The notes beneath the pieces were generated by a model. That model saw only the letters and a program-made list of their open reading frames with translations. It searched no databases and had not been told where the DNA came from. This document shows, piece by piece, positions 12,884 through 23,219 of a stretch of 64,000 nucleotides of DNA. Position 1 is the stretch's first letter; the number at the start of each line of letters is the position of its first letter. The translations under genes and the position numbers were made by a program. Origin of the DNA: Alisma plantago-aquatica (taxonomy: Eukaryota; Streptophyta; Magnoliopsida; Alismatales; Alismataceae); contig OY856413.1 of assembly GCA_963693085.1 (NCBI GenBank), positions 541,274,379 to 541,338,378 on the forward strand, given 5' to 3'.

Positions 12884-12906
12884 TAATATAATATAATAAT
12901 AATAAT
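12817..12906. repeat. Trinucleotide microsatellite (CAT)12 then (AAT)n
   Basis: Twelve perfect CAT units (12817-12852) pass directly into AAT/ATA repeats to about 12906. It lies at the truncated 5' end of the LINE fragment. Apparent Asp or Tyr runs on the minus strand are translations of this microsatellite and not a protein. Confidence 0.95.
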
Positions 12907-13465
12907 GTGGAGTTTCGTGCATAATAATAATATATAACTCTTTTTGTAACAATGTGACATTAACGAGACTCTAATTGAAGATAATAAATATATATGTAGA
13001 TCAGTTGTCTAAATTATAATGGTGATATAACTCACAAAACGAAATTCCAAAACCGAAATATAATGATAAAAGCATGTTTGTTGGTTCCCAATTGAATTGG
13101 GTGTCAAGTTTCACATTGTTTAAATGATAATAACTATCTTAATTTCATTTAGAAGAGAGAATGTGAGTTCTACTCCAAAATATTAAATCATATGTTTAAT
13201 GACTTTAAAAGTTAAAATAAATCCCAAATTTGAATTCCAGATACCAACTTTAGTCCATTTTTCAATTTTCACATTAATTATAGAATTATCTATCCTAGTT
13301 TAATATAAGAGAGAGAAATATAACTTAAAGGAAAAAATATTAAATAAAATAGAAAATATTCCCAAAATAGAAAATTAAGGACAAAACCAGACTCATCATG
13401 TTTTAGTTTGTTTGAGGACAAGTTTCACGTCTTTTGAGTATTCCTCTATCCTCAGATTCATTAAG

Positions 13466-16345
13466 AAAAGAAAATGAAAATAAGGCCACAAATTTTAAAT
13501 TCCTCATTTATGAATAATGTAAACCAACTTTTATGCATTATACATATATAATTTATTCGAATATGTAATAAATATAATGTTGGTGTAATGTAAGGAAAAT
13601 AATGTTGTACATACATGATAAATCTATGCAAAATTTGTCTTGGTAGAAAATCTAAAAATGTATTTACTTTTCGAATACAATGTGATCGAGGTAATGACAA
13701 CAATGTGGAATATGTGATATATTATAATAAATTAGAACAAACTTGAAAGAACTAAAGTCTCTCTATTTAATGTTTTAAAGCAATAAATAAATGAAAACAA
13801 TCACGTTAACATATCATAACAGAAACACATATTTAGCTCATTTATATATTTTTTAGAAACAAATAAACATTACCAAATTTTTGTAAACAATTATTTAACT
13901 CAAGTAAGAAATAATAATAATAATCTTGACGACATGATTTCCTTAGTAAACCTCACGATTACCTCCTAAAGTCGTTAACAAAAAGGAAATAAATGGGTAA
14001 TAGTCAATGGATAATGTTTACACCCTTCTGATTTGAAATTCGTGACTATAATAATTTGTTTTGGATATTTAATTTTATTATCACCTATCTATTTTGAAAA
14101 TAGTTAATGTCAAATATATTAGCAATATACATGGTTGCCTCAAATATAGAAATTTGGATCTAACTTAATATTTAATTTGATAGATGTCTTTTATTTAAAA
14201 TACATATTTTAAATGACTCTAACGTAATAAGATAAACATTGTGAGAAAGTCATTTGGTAATGGAATGAGTGCATATATATGAGAGGTTGAAAAATTGAAT
14301 AATAAAAAAAGGAATTCAATAAGTATATCCTACACAATTGTACATAAACTTATTATGCACATTTACATTGAGTATAAATATTTACACAATGAGATATCTA
14401 AAAGTCTCTTTACTGTAAAAATAATAGTCAAAATTTATGTCATCAAGTTGTTAAAAAAAGGAGAAATATATGGTAGAACACATACATAAATAAATGGAAG
14501 GGAAATGAAATTTTTACTCTTTCCTATCATTTGTTAAAGAATTCTTAACATTTCTTCTTTTACAATATATGTTGCATATTTTCCCTTGAAAATAAAAATA
14601 GATAAGTTTCTTGCTATCCAATCCAAACAATCCTATATATAGACCCCTCCCCATGGCCTCACACACATAGAAATCACTTGACCGATAGGACATGACTCCT
14701 AACATTCTCTCTTATCCTCCTATTCAAGTCCCTTGTATGATTGTCAAAGACTTGTAATCTCATGTGAGTCTTTTCTCAACCATCGATGTTTCAAACCTTG
14801 GAAACCTGACTTGGGATTATGGTCCGTACTTTGAAGATTTGACAAAATTCTTGAGGTATGTTGCATCCCACATGAGTCATATTTAGCAATTGCTTCCTTT
14901 ATCTCTATCTCTTGGGCCTCTTTGAGGCATCTTATTATTGAAATTTCTCTTTCTTGATTTGATGACCTATTTGGGTCTAATCTTAATGACTTTGTACTCT
15001 TGATCTATGTTGTACTTGTACTTGTATATTTTCAATCTTAATCCTTGTGGAATGTTAATTTGCAAGTTGTATATTTTTGTGATCATGTGAAGTATCTTAA
15101 TTGTGAAAATAATTATATATTTGTTTATGAGTCATGTGACCCCACATGATAACTGTTGGATGTTCTCATCCTCATATTTTGATTTAGACTTGCTTACTCT
15201 TTTGTTATGCATAATTTTGTGACTAATAGTATAATCTAACATGTGTTATTTTATGTGGATGTGTAAATTCCCACACTTGATAATGCAAACATAATAATTC
15301 TTGTAAGAGATACTATTAAAGAAGATGTGTATCTTGTCCTACTCAGAGCATATGTATATGTTCCTGCTCACCCATATTTATGGTAGATGTGTTATTTCCT
15401 ACCAACATGTTTGTATAGTTCTAGTATTGTCACATGTAAAACACATGGATGACTTGCTCTTGCTTATCATCATATTACAAATCTTACTCTTTTGATACCT
15501 GCTTGGGTAGTTATTTCCTTTTCTATGGGAAGACTTATTAATTTGATGTCCTTTATTTCATAATGTTGCTCTATACCTGATTTTGTATGCACAAACCAAT
15601 GTTTATGCTGATGCATCTACTTTTCTCCTTTTTGTGGAGTATGTTTCCAACCCCAGGTGTAGATCAAGGAGGAGAAAACCAAGCTTAACCAAGAAAACTT
15701 TGGGAGTAGCAGAACCTTCTTGGAAGAAATATTTGAGGTGGTTATATAATTGTCTGCTGATCCTGTAGTATAGCTACTTTTCATATGTATCATCCTGTAT
15801 GGTGAAGGATGGTGATAATTTCAAGCATTGTAATAGTTTTATATTTTATATTACACTGCTACATTTGGTATCTTGAATCGTACTTTGAATAAATTGGTTA
15901 TAATCCCTTTTGTGAAAAAATAGTGGTGTTTGGCATATGGGATGCTTCTTTTATTTAATTTAGTAGGAAGTGGATCTCCTCTCAGATCTCACTCCTTAGA
16001 GTATGATATATGAGCCATTAGCGGTCAATTTATCTAACTATTTTAATCTTGTCTTCCTCAATATGTTTAAGCTAGGAAGATATGGCATGTACAAAAAAAG
16101 TTTAGTGGACCTTCTCTCCTTAACCCTTTAATATGTGGAAAGTTGACCTAGATGAATCTTTACTTTTGAGATGTGAACCTTAGGGTTGCTAGGTTAGAAT
16201 CATAAGGACCTAAAATATAACCCTATGTGTATATGAAATGTTAGTTAATGTATGAACAACAACAAAAGATGTACATAACTAAAAGATATAAAAGTAACCA
16301 TAAAATCTATAAGAGTTGTCTTATTATGTTAAACCTTTTATGGGG
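13466..16345. other. Non-coding AT-rich region, possible relict LTR
   Basis: I find no supported gene. From about 14600 the sequence changes character: a TATA box at 14631-14640, a pyrimidine-rich stretch, and GAGGTATGTT at about 14852 resembling a splice donor. An acceptor-like CCCCAGGTG lies near 15653. Tekay LTRs such as those of TE-D have a similar plan, so 14600-15900 may be a relict LTR. No second copy or primer site supports this. Confidence 0.35.
14631..14640 (+). promoter_or_regulatory. Candidate TATA box
   Basis: CCTATATATAGACCCC is a good plant TATA context, followed about 30 bases later by a CA-rich stretch. No coding frame follows. It may belong to a relict LTR. Confidence 0.4.
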
Positions 16346-16990
16346 TGGAGAGTAATAGGTGATTCCATGTCCATAAATATTATTAATATTCTAATATTTA
16401 AATAAATATGAAAATAATTGTTTAAATATGCTAAATATGTAAAATTTGGAATTTTTTGCATAATGCTATATAACTCTTTTTGTAACAATGTGAAATTAAT
16501 ATGACTCTCATTGAATATAATCAATATATACATAGATAAATTATCTAATCTATAATGGTAGTATAACTCACGAAAGGAAATTCTAGAACCCAAATATAAT
16601 GGTAAAAACGTGTTTGTTTGTTCCCAATTAACTTGGGTGCCAAGTTTCACATTGCTTCAACGATAATAACTATCTTAATTTCATTTATAACATAAAATGT
16701 GAGTTTTACTTCAAAATATTAAATAATATGTTTAATGACTTAAAAAGTGGTAATAAATCCCAAATTCGAATTCCACTTGCCAAAAATAGTTTGTGTGAAT
16801 TCCCACATTAATCATACAATCTTATCTATCCTAGTTTAATTTAGGAGAGACAATATAACTTAAAGTCCAAATATTAAATAAAATAATAAACATTCCCAAA
16901 ATGAAAAATTAATGACAAAATTAGATTCCTCACATTTTAGTTTTCTTGTATGCTAAATTTCACATATTTTAACTATTCCTATATGCCTCT
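16346..16990. repeat. Old direct repeat Q
   Basis: The uninterrupted copy of the P repeat. Shared landmarks are CATAAATATTA, TATAACTCTTTTTGTAACAATGTGA and ATTAAATAAAATA. The homology ends near 17000, where TE-C sequence seems to begin. Confidence 0.6.
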
Positions 16991-17452
16991 GATTGATTCA
17001 ACCCTATTTTAGGGTTTCATCTTGTGTCATATTGCATTTCAATCACATCTATACCTATTAGATTACATGTTATTTACCTCAATATGCATATATGTATAAA
17101 ATGCACTTATGGACATTATTTGCATGTTTTTCATGCATTTGGACCACATTTGATGGAAGAGAGAGAGAGAGAAGGAGTGATCCTAGGGTTCCTCTACCCT
17201 TGGCGAGACCTAAAGTGAAGTCCGATGCTCGCTCAACCTACCCCTAGTAGCCAAAGATCCATTGAAGCAAAGATGTCTAAGAAAATCCAAAGAATCAAGT
17301 CAATGTGTTGATCTAGAGACCAGCACAACCATGGTACCACAGAATGGTCGTGCTAGGATACTTGCAAAATCAACAGGTTCAAAGCTCATTTTGTGCAGAA
17401 ATTCCCACAGTCGTGGTACCACATAATGACTATGGTGCACTAACTCCAGAAT
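16991..17452 (+). mobile_element. TE-C 5' LTR, left part (Athila-like)
   Basis: This is the probable start of the TE-C LTR, whose remainder resumes at 29361 beyond the TE-B insertion. Both parts contain the same unusual short palindromic words (CCATGGTACC, GTCGTGGTACCAC). The left border is inferred from where repeat Q stops matching and is approximate. A short GA run lies at about 17160-17173. Confidence 0.5.
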
Positions 17453-19257
17453 GGCTGACTGACCTAAATAGCACGTCCAAAAAGTGGAGGCGGATTTGAG
17501 GTAGTCGAGCTTTTACATTTATAACCTGAAACCTTCTAGGCCCCCAAAACTTTGTTTACGGGGTCGAAGTAGATATACGAGGTCGAACACAGGGACAAGG
17601 GTGGTAGTGTTGAGAACGCTGAATCGACACGCTACACTCCGGAAAGGGTAAAGAGGCGATGAGGTTCCTCAAGGAACAACAGGATAAGACCGATAAAACA
17701 AAAGAAGTCTATCTCCAAATGGAGCTACAAGGAAGATTAAGGTTTTAAGGATTTTATCAGTTTTTAGGGGTTTTCATGCAACAGAAATAGAGAGATAAAA
17801 CTAAAGCTAAAGCAAGGTACGAAGGAGAAAACTTCGGTAAAACAAGCGGCATCAGGAACATCATGTACCCCTCCTCTCAGAGCGGGTACCTCTAACCAAG
17901 CATCAACACCCCTCTCGAGGTTGTTGGACTTGAATTAGAGTGGAAAGGTTACTAAAGCAACTCCAATTATGGGCACTTTCGTACTCCAGAATCGGACCAA
18001 ACACTAGAGCCACAACACCTCTCTCGAGGTTGTTGCAACGGGAAAACGTGATTCGGTAGCTAATCGAAACGCAATCCAAGAATACAAGCTAGAGTTCAGA
18101 TGTTAAACATAGAAATCATCCAACAAAGGTACCAAACATAAAGCTGCAGATAATTAAACTCTTCTATTTCCATAAACATATAAGGTTCTAATTACATTGC
18201 ATAAGTAAAAGAAATAAATGACTGAAATAATAAAGATAGATATCGCCTACTCGATATAGAAGGACGACAGACCACAACGGACCCTCCAGCCCAATACCGG
18301 GCAGGAGCCTAGCCCGATACAACCGTGTCTGGAATCGCACCCTCTCAGGTGACACACCCTGACGAGCGGGTTGCATCGTGTGAGGACCCTTGCCCGATAC
18401 GCTCGTGTCGGGCGACACCCTCTCAGGCGGCACGCCGTGACGGGCGATGCGTATCGGGATTCGATATCGTGCCGGGCTAGAGCGATGCTCCTAGTGTCGG
18501 TCTTCTATGTCGGGGATCCTTGTCAGCCGATATCGGCCTACAACATTGCCCGGGACGACCCTAAGTGAACCATTCCCTCCCTCTCGGGATGGGGAAGTGC
18601 TCACCTAGAATCGCTCAGCACAAGAACTGAGGCACGATACGCTAGCTCTTCCCAGCTTTCCTGAGGTGACTTGCACAGGGTTCCGACCTGTCTTTTCAGC
18701 TTCCTGTAGCTGCTATTTATAGGCAGTAGTTGGGGAAGTTATGGTGCTCAGGGCACCACATGTCCTTCTTAAGCTCTTATTATCACGGAGTCACTAGACA
18801 GCCGATATCAGTATTGCTCGGCACAAGGATGTCGGCTATCGGTGGACGTGACGAGCGGCACCTGCCGGTGGGTGGCCCGTGTCGCGTGACAAGCTTTGGT
18901 TGTCGTGGCGAGCCCAGCTCCCTGTCGGGTAGATAGGCGTATCATCTGTTAGTTCCTTCTTGCGCGACATCCTCATGTCGCGCGTCCATGTATTGTGCTA
19001 CCCTGCCGGGAAGTGTGCGTATCGGCCGGCTGGAAGGCCGATGCAGGTGGAGTGATGTTTGTGGGCCGAAATGGCCTTATTGATGATAAATGGGTCAAAA
19101 TAGGAGGAAAACTCTGCGAAAGATGGAAATATTGAATTAAGAGCGTAGTTTGGCCTGTTATTGCAAAAGTACATATAAAAGGAGAGGAAAATAGTTTAAT
19201 AGGGCAATTTTGATAATGAAATAACAGTCTAAAACATCACAAAATTTGGTGTTATCA
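17453..19257 (-). repeat. TE-B 3' LTR
   Basis: An 1805-bp LTR. The minus-strand start TGATAACACC at 19257 follows the polypurine tract. The other terminus appears mutated (GGCTGACT, against TGTTGACC in the partner). It contains many CCCGATACG/GTGTCGGGC motifs and a TATA box. Confidence 0.85.
18713..18722 (-). promoter_or_regulatory. TATA box of TE-B 3' LTR
   Basis: CTATAAATAG on the minus strand, about 535 bases into the LTR. It is conserved in the other LTR at 28816-28825, which supports it as the U3 promoter. Confidence 0.65.
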
Positions 19258-19271
19258 ACTCCCCCAAACTT
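19258..19271 (-). promoter_or_regulatory. TE-B polypurine tract
   Basis: The minus strand reads AAGTTTGGGGGAGT directly before the LTR start TGATAAC. This is the classic Athila/Tat-type tract, here intact. Confidence 0.8.
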
Positions 19272-20309
19272 AGCGTTTTGATTGTCCTCAATCAATATTT
19301 AAACTTTATTTTGTGATGCTCCTTCTTGCACGGTGTAGATTTCAGGCCAAGAGGTAAGACAAGTATCACGATGTCTTTAGAGATAATGTTGCCCCACTAC
19401 GAACAAAAGACCTTGCATTTCCTACCTTATTATTTCAGTAAAATTTTTCTCTATAGCTTCAGCAAGACTTTGGTGCATGATTCCGAAGTTAGCTTTCACA
19501 CCAAACATCTTTAGGGCAGAAAGTTGTGTGTTGGGTAGGCTAAGGCTTTTTGGGTTTTTCTTGTTTCCCATCAGTCCATCCAGGTACGGGTCCGTTAGTG
19601 GGAAAGTGGTCCCTACAGTCCAAGCTAGATGGATTTAGAGCAGTGATTTCACATCCTACGTACCACTGCCCCGGATCTACCATGCCTAAAGATGGGTACT
19701 TTTGGAAAACAAGTGTGTATATTTTTTTTTCTTTTCTTTTATTGGGCACAACTCTCATGCTTTTATTCGCTCTCATAAGCTACTTTCTCTTTTTGGGGGT
19801 TTTTTTGGGTAAGGGAAAAACAAGAGGGATTTTTGCGGTTTGGGTAGCTTTTTCCTTCTCCATACTCATCTCTTAGCTGTTGAGAGATTATTTTTTTCGA
19901 AATTTTTGGCATAGAGATTTGTAGTCTTTCGTCATTTGAGGATGCGTTATCAGAAATATATAACAAAATTTGCATTATGTTGGGCACATATAAAACAAAC
20001 TGGTAAGAAGTCACATAAGGTTTTTACTATATAGCGACTTTGTACATATGCAGGGAGTAACAATTTTTTTCAAAATTTTTGTAATTTTCAAAAATATTTT
20101 TGTATGAGCAAGAATATGTACACAAGATATAGAAGAAAAACAAGAGAAGGTGAAGGAAGAAAAAATTTTATACCTCCCTCACTGGTACATGGTAACCCCC
20201 CAAACTTACTCCACACTCTGTCCCAAAGTTGTGGATTAGATAAGGTAGGTTAATGTTTAACTCAGTGAGGGATTAACTAAGGTAGGTTAATGTTTAACTC
20301 AGTGAGGGA
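19272..20309 (-). mobile_element. TE-B 3' untranslated interior
   Basis: The sequence between the long ORF and the polypurine tract is non-coding with poly-T runs (about 19720 and 19800). Open frames such as 19550-19876 show no recognisable similarity. A 37-bp tandem duplication lies at its right end. Confidence 0.6.
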
Positions 20310-20314
20310 TTAAC
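20241..20314. repeat. 37-bp perfect tandem duplication
   Basis: Two perfect 37-bp copies (20241-20277 and 20278-20314), each starting TAAGGTAGGTTAATG. The terminal stop codon of the long ORF (20310-20312) lies in the second copy. Confidence 0.9.
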
Positions 20315-20969
20315 TGCTGAGCGCGCCTGCACCGAATAGAAGCTCCCATACATATTTTCCCCGTTTGCTGTGATAGTCAATGTGGTGGAGCTGATCAGGC
20401 GTCTCTTCATTTGCTATCCATTCCAAGACGAAGATGCCACAATCGTTGGATAGACGAATCTATTGCGGACTGCGGTGGCAGAACTGAAGCTCATGCCACT
20501 TGCTTGGTGCCGTGTCCATGAATGGTTGTATTATTGATGACACCTCGTCATAGTATTTTCGTATTAACCGCTCGAGGGAGGTCAACGCTGCCGATGTACA
20601 CGGCACTGGATGATCTTTGTTGCTGTCCGAGCTGTTGTAGAAAATTCCTACTCGTTGGCGCGTGTACATTGTCAGGAGCGTCCAATGGCTGTAATGCAGG
20701 ACGGGAAGGAGTATTTTACGAGGAACCCTGTGTTCCAATTCTGCCAGAAAGTTTTGCTTTGCTCCTGTTTCGTCGACAAGGCAAACGTCATTGAACAACA
20801 TAGGATGAGCTATGTATGCGTGTTCAAACCTTGGTTGTAGTGTTTGGATGTAAGCGGCCGCCATAGATACAACCAAACATACTCCTTTTACCATGTCCCT
20901 TAAATCATCAACTGGGACTACGACATTGCCTGCCTCATAGATGAAATCCACTGGGGTAGAATCAGCCAA
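20310..20969 (-). pseudogene. ULP1-like protease module 2, His and Cys kept, broken by TAG
   Basis: In the same frame, VPVDDLRDMVKG and AAYIQTL match the start of the C48 fold (an L..L..G..L..N.Y pattern). Then come ILLPVLHYSHWTLL (His codon 20687), Asn in the usual Asp place (codon 20636) and SNDCGIFVLEW (Cys codon 20441). The His-Cys spacing is 82 residues, against 79 in module 1. A TAG at 20460-20462 lies seven residues before the Cys, close to where the family's oxyanion-hole Gln is expected, so it may be a CAG to TAG change. As read today the catalytic Cys is downstream of a stop. The 169-codon open part starts at a TTG and has no start of its own. Confidence 0.7.
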
Positions 20970-20990
20970 CTTCAGAAGAATTTCATTGAC

Positions 20991-22730
20991 CTACTCCTGC
21001 ATGAGTGCAGCACACGAGAAGCAGTCGAAATGTTTGATCATCCCTTTTGCAGTTTCAGGCAAAGCATTGTCTTCAAATCCATGCACTTTCCGTAGGATTT
21101 CCAACTGCTTGCCTGCCCCATAAGTGTCAGTTTCCATCTCGGCTTCTTTCTCTGGGGAGCTTCCAGGTTGTGAAGAGTCATCTTCTTGATCGCTGTCCAG
21201 TAGCCCCTCTGGTACCCCTGCGTCTCGGAAATAGCGCCTGTCTTTAATCAACAGCAGGGTGTATACGCTCCTGAGGTGGTAGAAGTTTTGGCCCAGGAGA
21301 TGCCTCATATATCCAAATATGTTGAGTAGCTCCATTGCCCTTAAGATGACGAAGGCGCTGTTTCTGCTTCCCTCTTCTGCTTGGATGGGGAAGTCTTGGA
21401 TAGAAAAGAAGTTCCAGACACCTTTGTGACGTTGGGTTCCTTGCTTGATAGCTCGGAGAAGATGTAGTGGTAGAAGCCTCAGATTTTTGTCCTCCAGGTG
21501 ACTGAAAACATGCCCAGAGTGCGGCACCTTGCTACTGCTACAGCTCAGCAACTGGACGTCATGGTTCCTGAGATCTGCTATGCAGAGGAACCAAATGTTG
21601 CGGTGCTTGTACGGTGCCAACACGAGGTTTGGGTTATGTGTATCTATGTGTTGCAGCATCTTGGTTATCGTAGTGGAGTCTGATTCTCCCCACATCAGTC
21701 TTCTTGCCAAGGTCGGGGTGGCATTGTAAACTGTCTTCCGACCTGTTCCGGTGCCAATATTCTCTATGATCGCACTTTCAAGGACCCTAAACACTCTTTT
21801 TCCGATGATGGCTGGTGAGCGGAACATGCTGCGGAGCGCTCCCCGTCGTACGGAGAAGTAGTCGTCGCTCCAGACGGCATCTTCTTCATCTGCCTGTGAC
21901 CTTAGGACCTTGTTCAGTAGTTTCTGGTCTTTGATCGTCAGGTAGCCGATGACCCTTCTATCGAAGTCGGTCATCTCAAAGGAAGGTATCTCTGATGGCT
22001 CAACGAACTTTTCTGCCATCGAGCGTCTTCCTCGGGGGAGGTGTCTTTCATTGGCGGCATAAACGTCCCCCATTTCTCCCTCTGATTCATCAGAAGAGTC
22101 CACCCCAATGCTGATATCTCCATTATCATCTTCAATTTCATCCAGGGGGAATGAGGGATCTTCTTCTTCCAGGCCTATGGAGCACTCCTGTCCTGCTGGA
22201 GCTCCGTCGGTTGATCTTGGTGGCATCCCCTCCTCGGGCATTGTGGATTTCCCGCTAGAGGAGGAGGAGGATGCTGATCTCGACGAGGTAGCTGGCGAGG
22301 AAGGGGGAGAGCCTGATCCAGGTGGTGACGGAGACCTTCTCGGCTGCCTTGGACACGGATGGTCGTCTCCCCTATTCAGTCTCTCCTTGATCGTGTCGAG
22401 GCACTGGAGGGTCTGCTGGAGCGTGGAGTTGAGATTCTCTAGTTGTCCAGGGTGGCTAACTAGAGTCAGCAGTTCTTGTTCTTGGCTATTCAGCCTTTGC
22501 TGGAAAAAGGAAAACTTGCAGGTTAGGGAAGTTAATATAGCCGAGTTGTTTCCAGTTACCTCCTGCAAGTAGTCAAATTCATGCCCCATTATTTTCCTGA
22601 GCGACGGAGGGGTTCCTACAGGTCTCCCCCTCATCCCCGGAATATGTTGCTCGCGCGACGGTCTCCCTGACAAGGTAGAGCCTATCTCGATTGTTCGTGA
22701 GGTATATGCCGCTCGGCGGGGCGTTGGCAC
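20991..22730 (-). pseudogene. ULP1-like module 1, catalytic residues lost
   Basis: This 579-codon open segment of the same frame holds a Ser-rich acidic linker and then the ULP1-like module. The match is to the family pattern of a hydrophobic strand, NHW, sixteen residues, Asp, then DCG. Here NIWFLCIADL is at 21598-21569, Ser lies seventeen residues after the Ile (codon 21545), and RNSAFVIL takes the DCGxF place (Ser codon 21359). The upstream DYFSVRRGALRSM resembles the family's N-terminal strand. If the alignment is right, this module is a pseudoprotease, perhaps for binding only. The first codon of the segment is GTG, so it is not an independent gene start. Confidence 0.6.
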
Positions 22731-23219
22731 TCTTGCGTCTGTCCCTGCCTCGCCTTCTTGTAGTGGTGGAGATGGTCGTGGTGTGGGCGAATGCTACTCC
22801 ACCTCTACACTGATGGAGATCCCTTCAACACTCGCTATAGGGGACACCGACGGCGGTGTCAGCGTTAGCCGTCCATCTTCGAGCTCCATCTGAAGGATCA
22901 CGGCAAACACCTCATTACTGGCATCCGGCTACGGTCCTTCCTCTGCCTCTTCAAGCATTACAGGAATTTCGGGTGCTACGGCTGTCTCTTCTGTGGAAGC
23001 TCCTGTAGTCATTGTCTTGGTGACCTCCATGATCACCGGCTCTTCTTCAGCCACCACAGTCGTTATTGTGGCTATGGCAGGTATAAAAGGAGTGACGACA
23101 ACTCTATCGAATGTTGTCATCGGTGGCTCTGGAATCGTGGCTGGCTCGACGCGGGCTGTTGGAGCTTTTTCCCGCCTTGGGTCGAGGGGAATCATTTCTC
23201 CTCTCGCGGCCGCCCTTTC

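Larger units (their letters stand above)
11815..13465. repeat. Old direct repeat P, interrupted by a LINE
   Basis: 11815-11925 plus 12905-13465 align with 16346-17000 in the same order, with perhaps 15-20% divergence by eye. The 980 bases between the two halves are absent from the other copy and contain the LINE fragment. The repeat is non-coding; its family is unknown to me. Confidence 0.6.

Noticed and set aside
12758..12960. Frames with runs of Asp, Tyr, Ile or Met
   Set aside because: They translate the CAT/AAT microsatellite and have no protein context.
19550..19876. 108-codon frame with hydrophobic stretches
   Set aside because: Lies in the TE-B 3' untranslated interior, T-rich, with no recognisable similarity.
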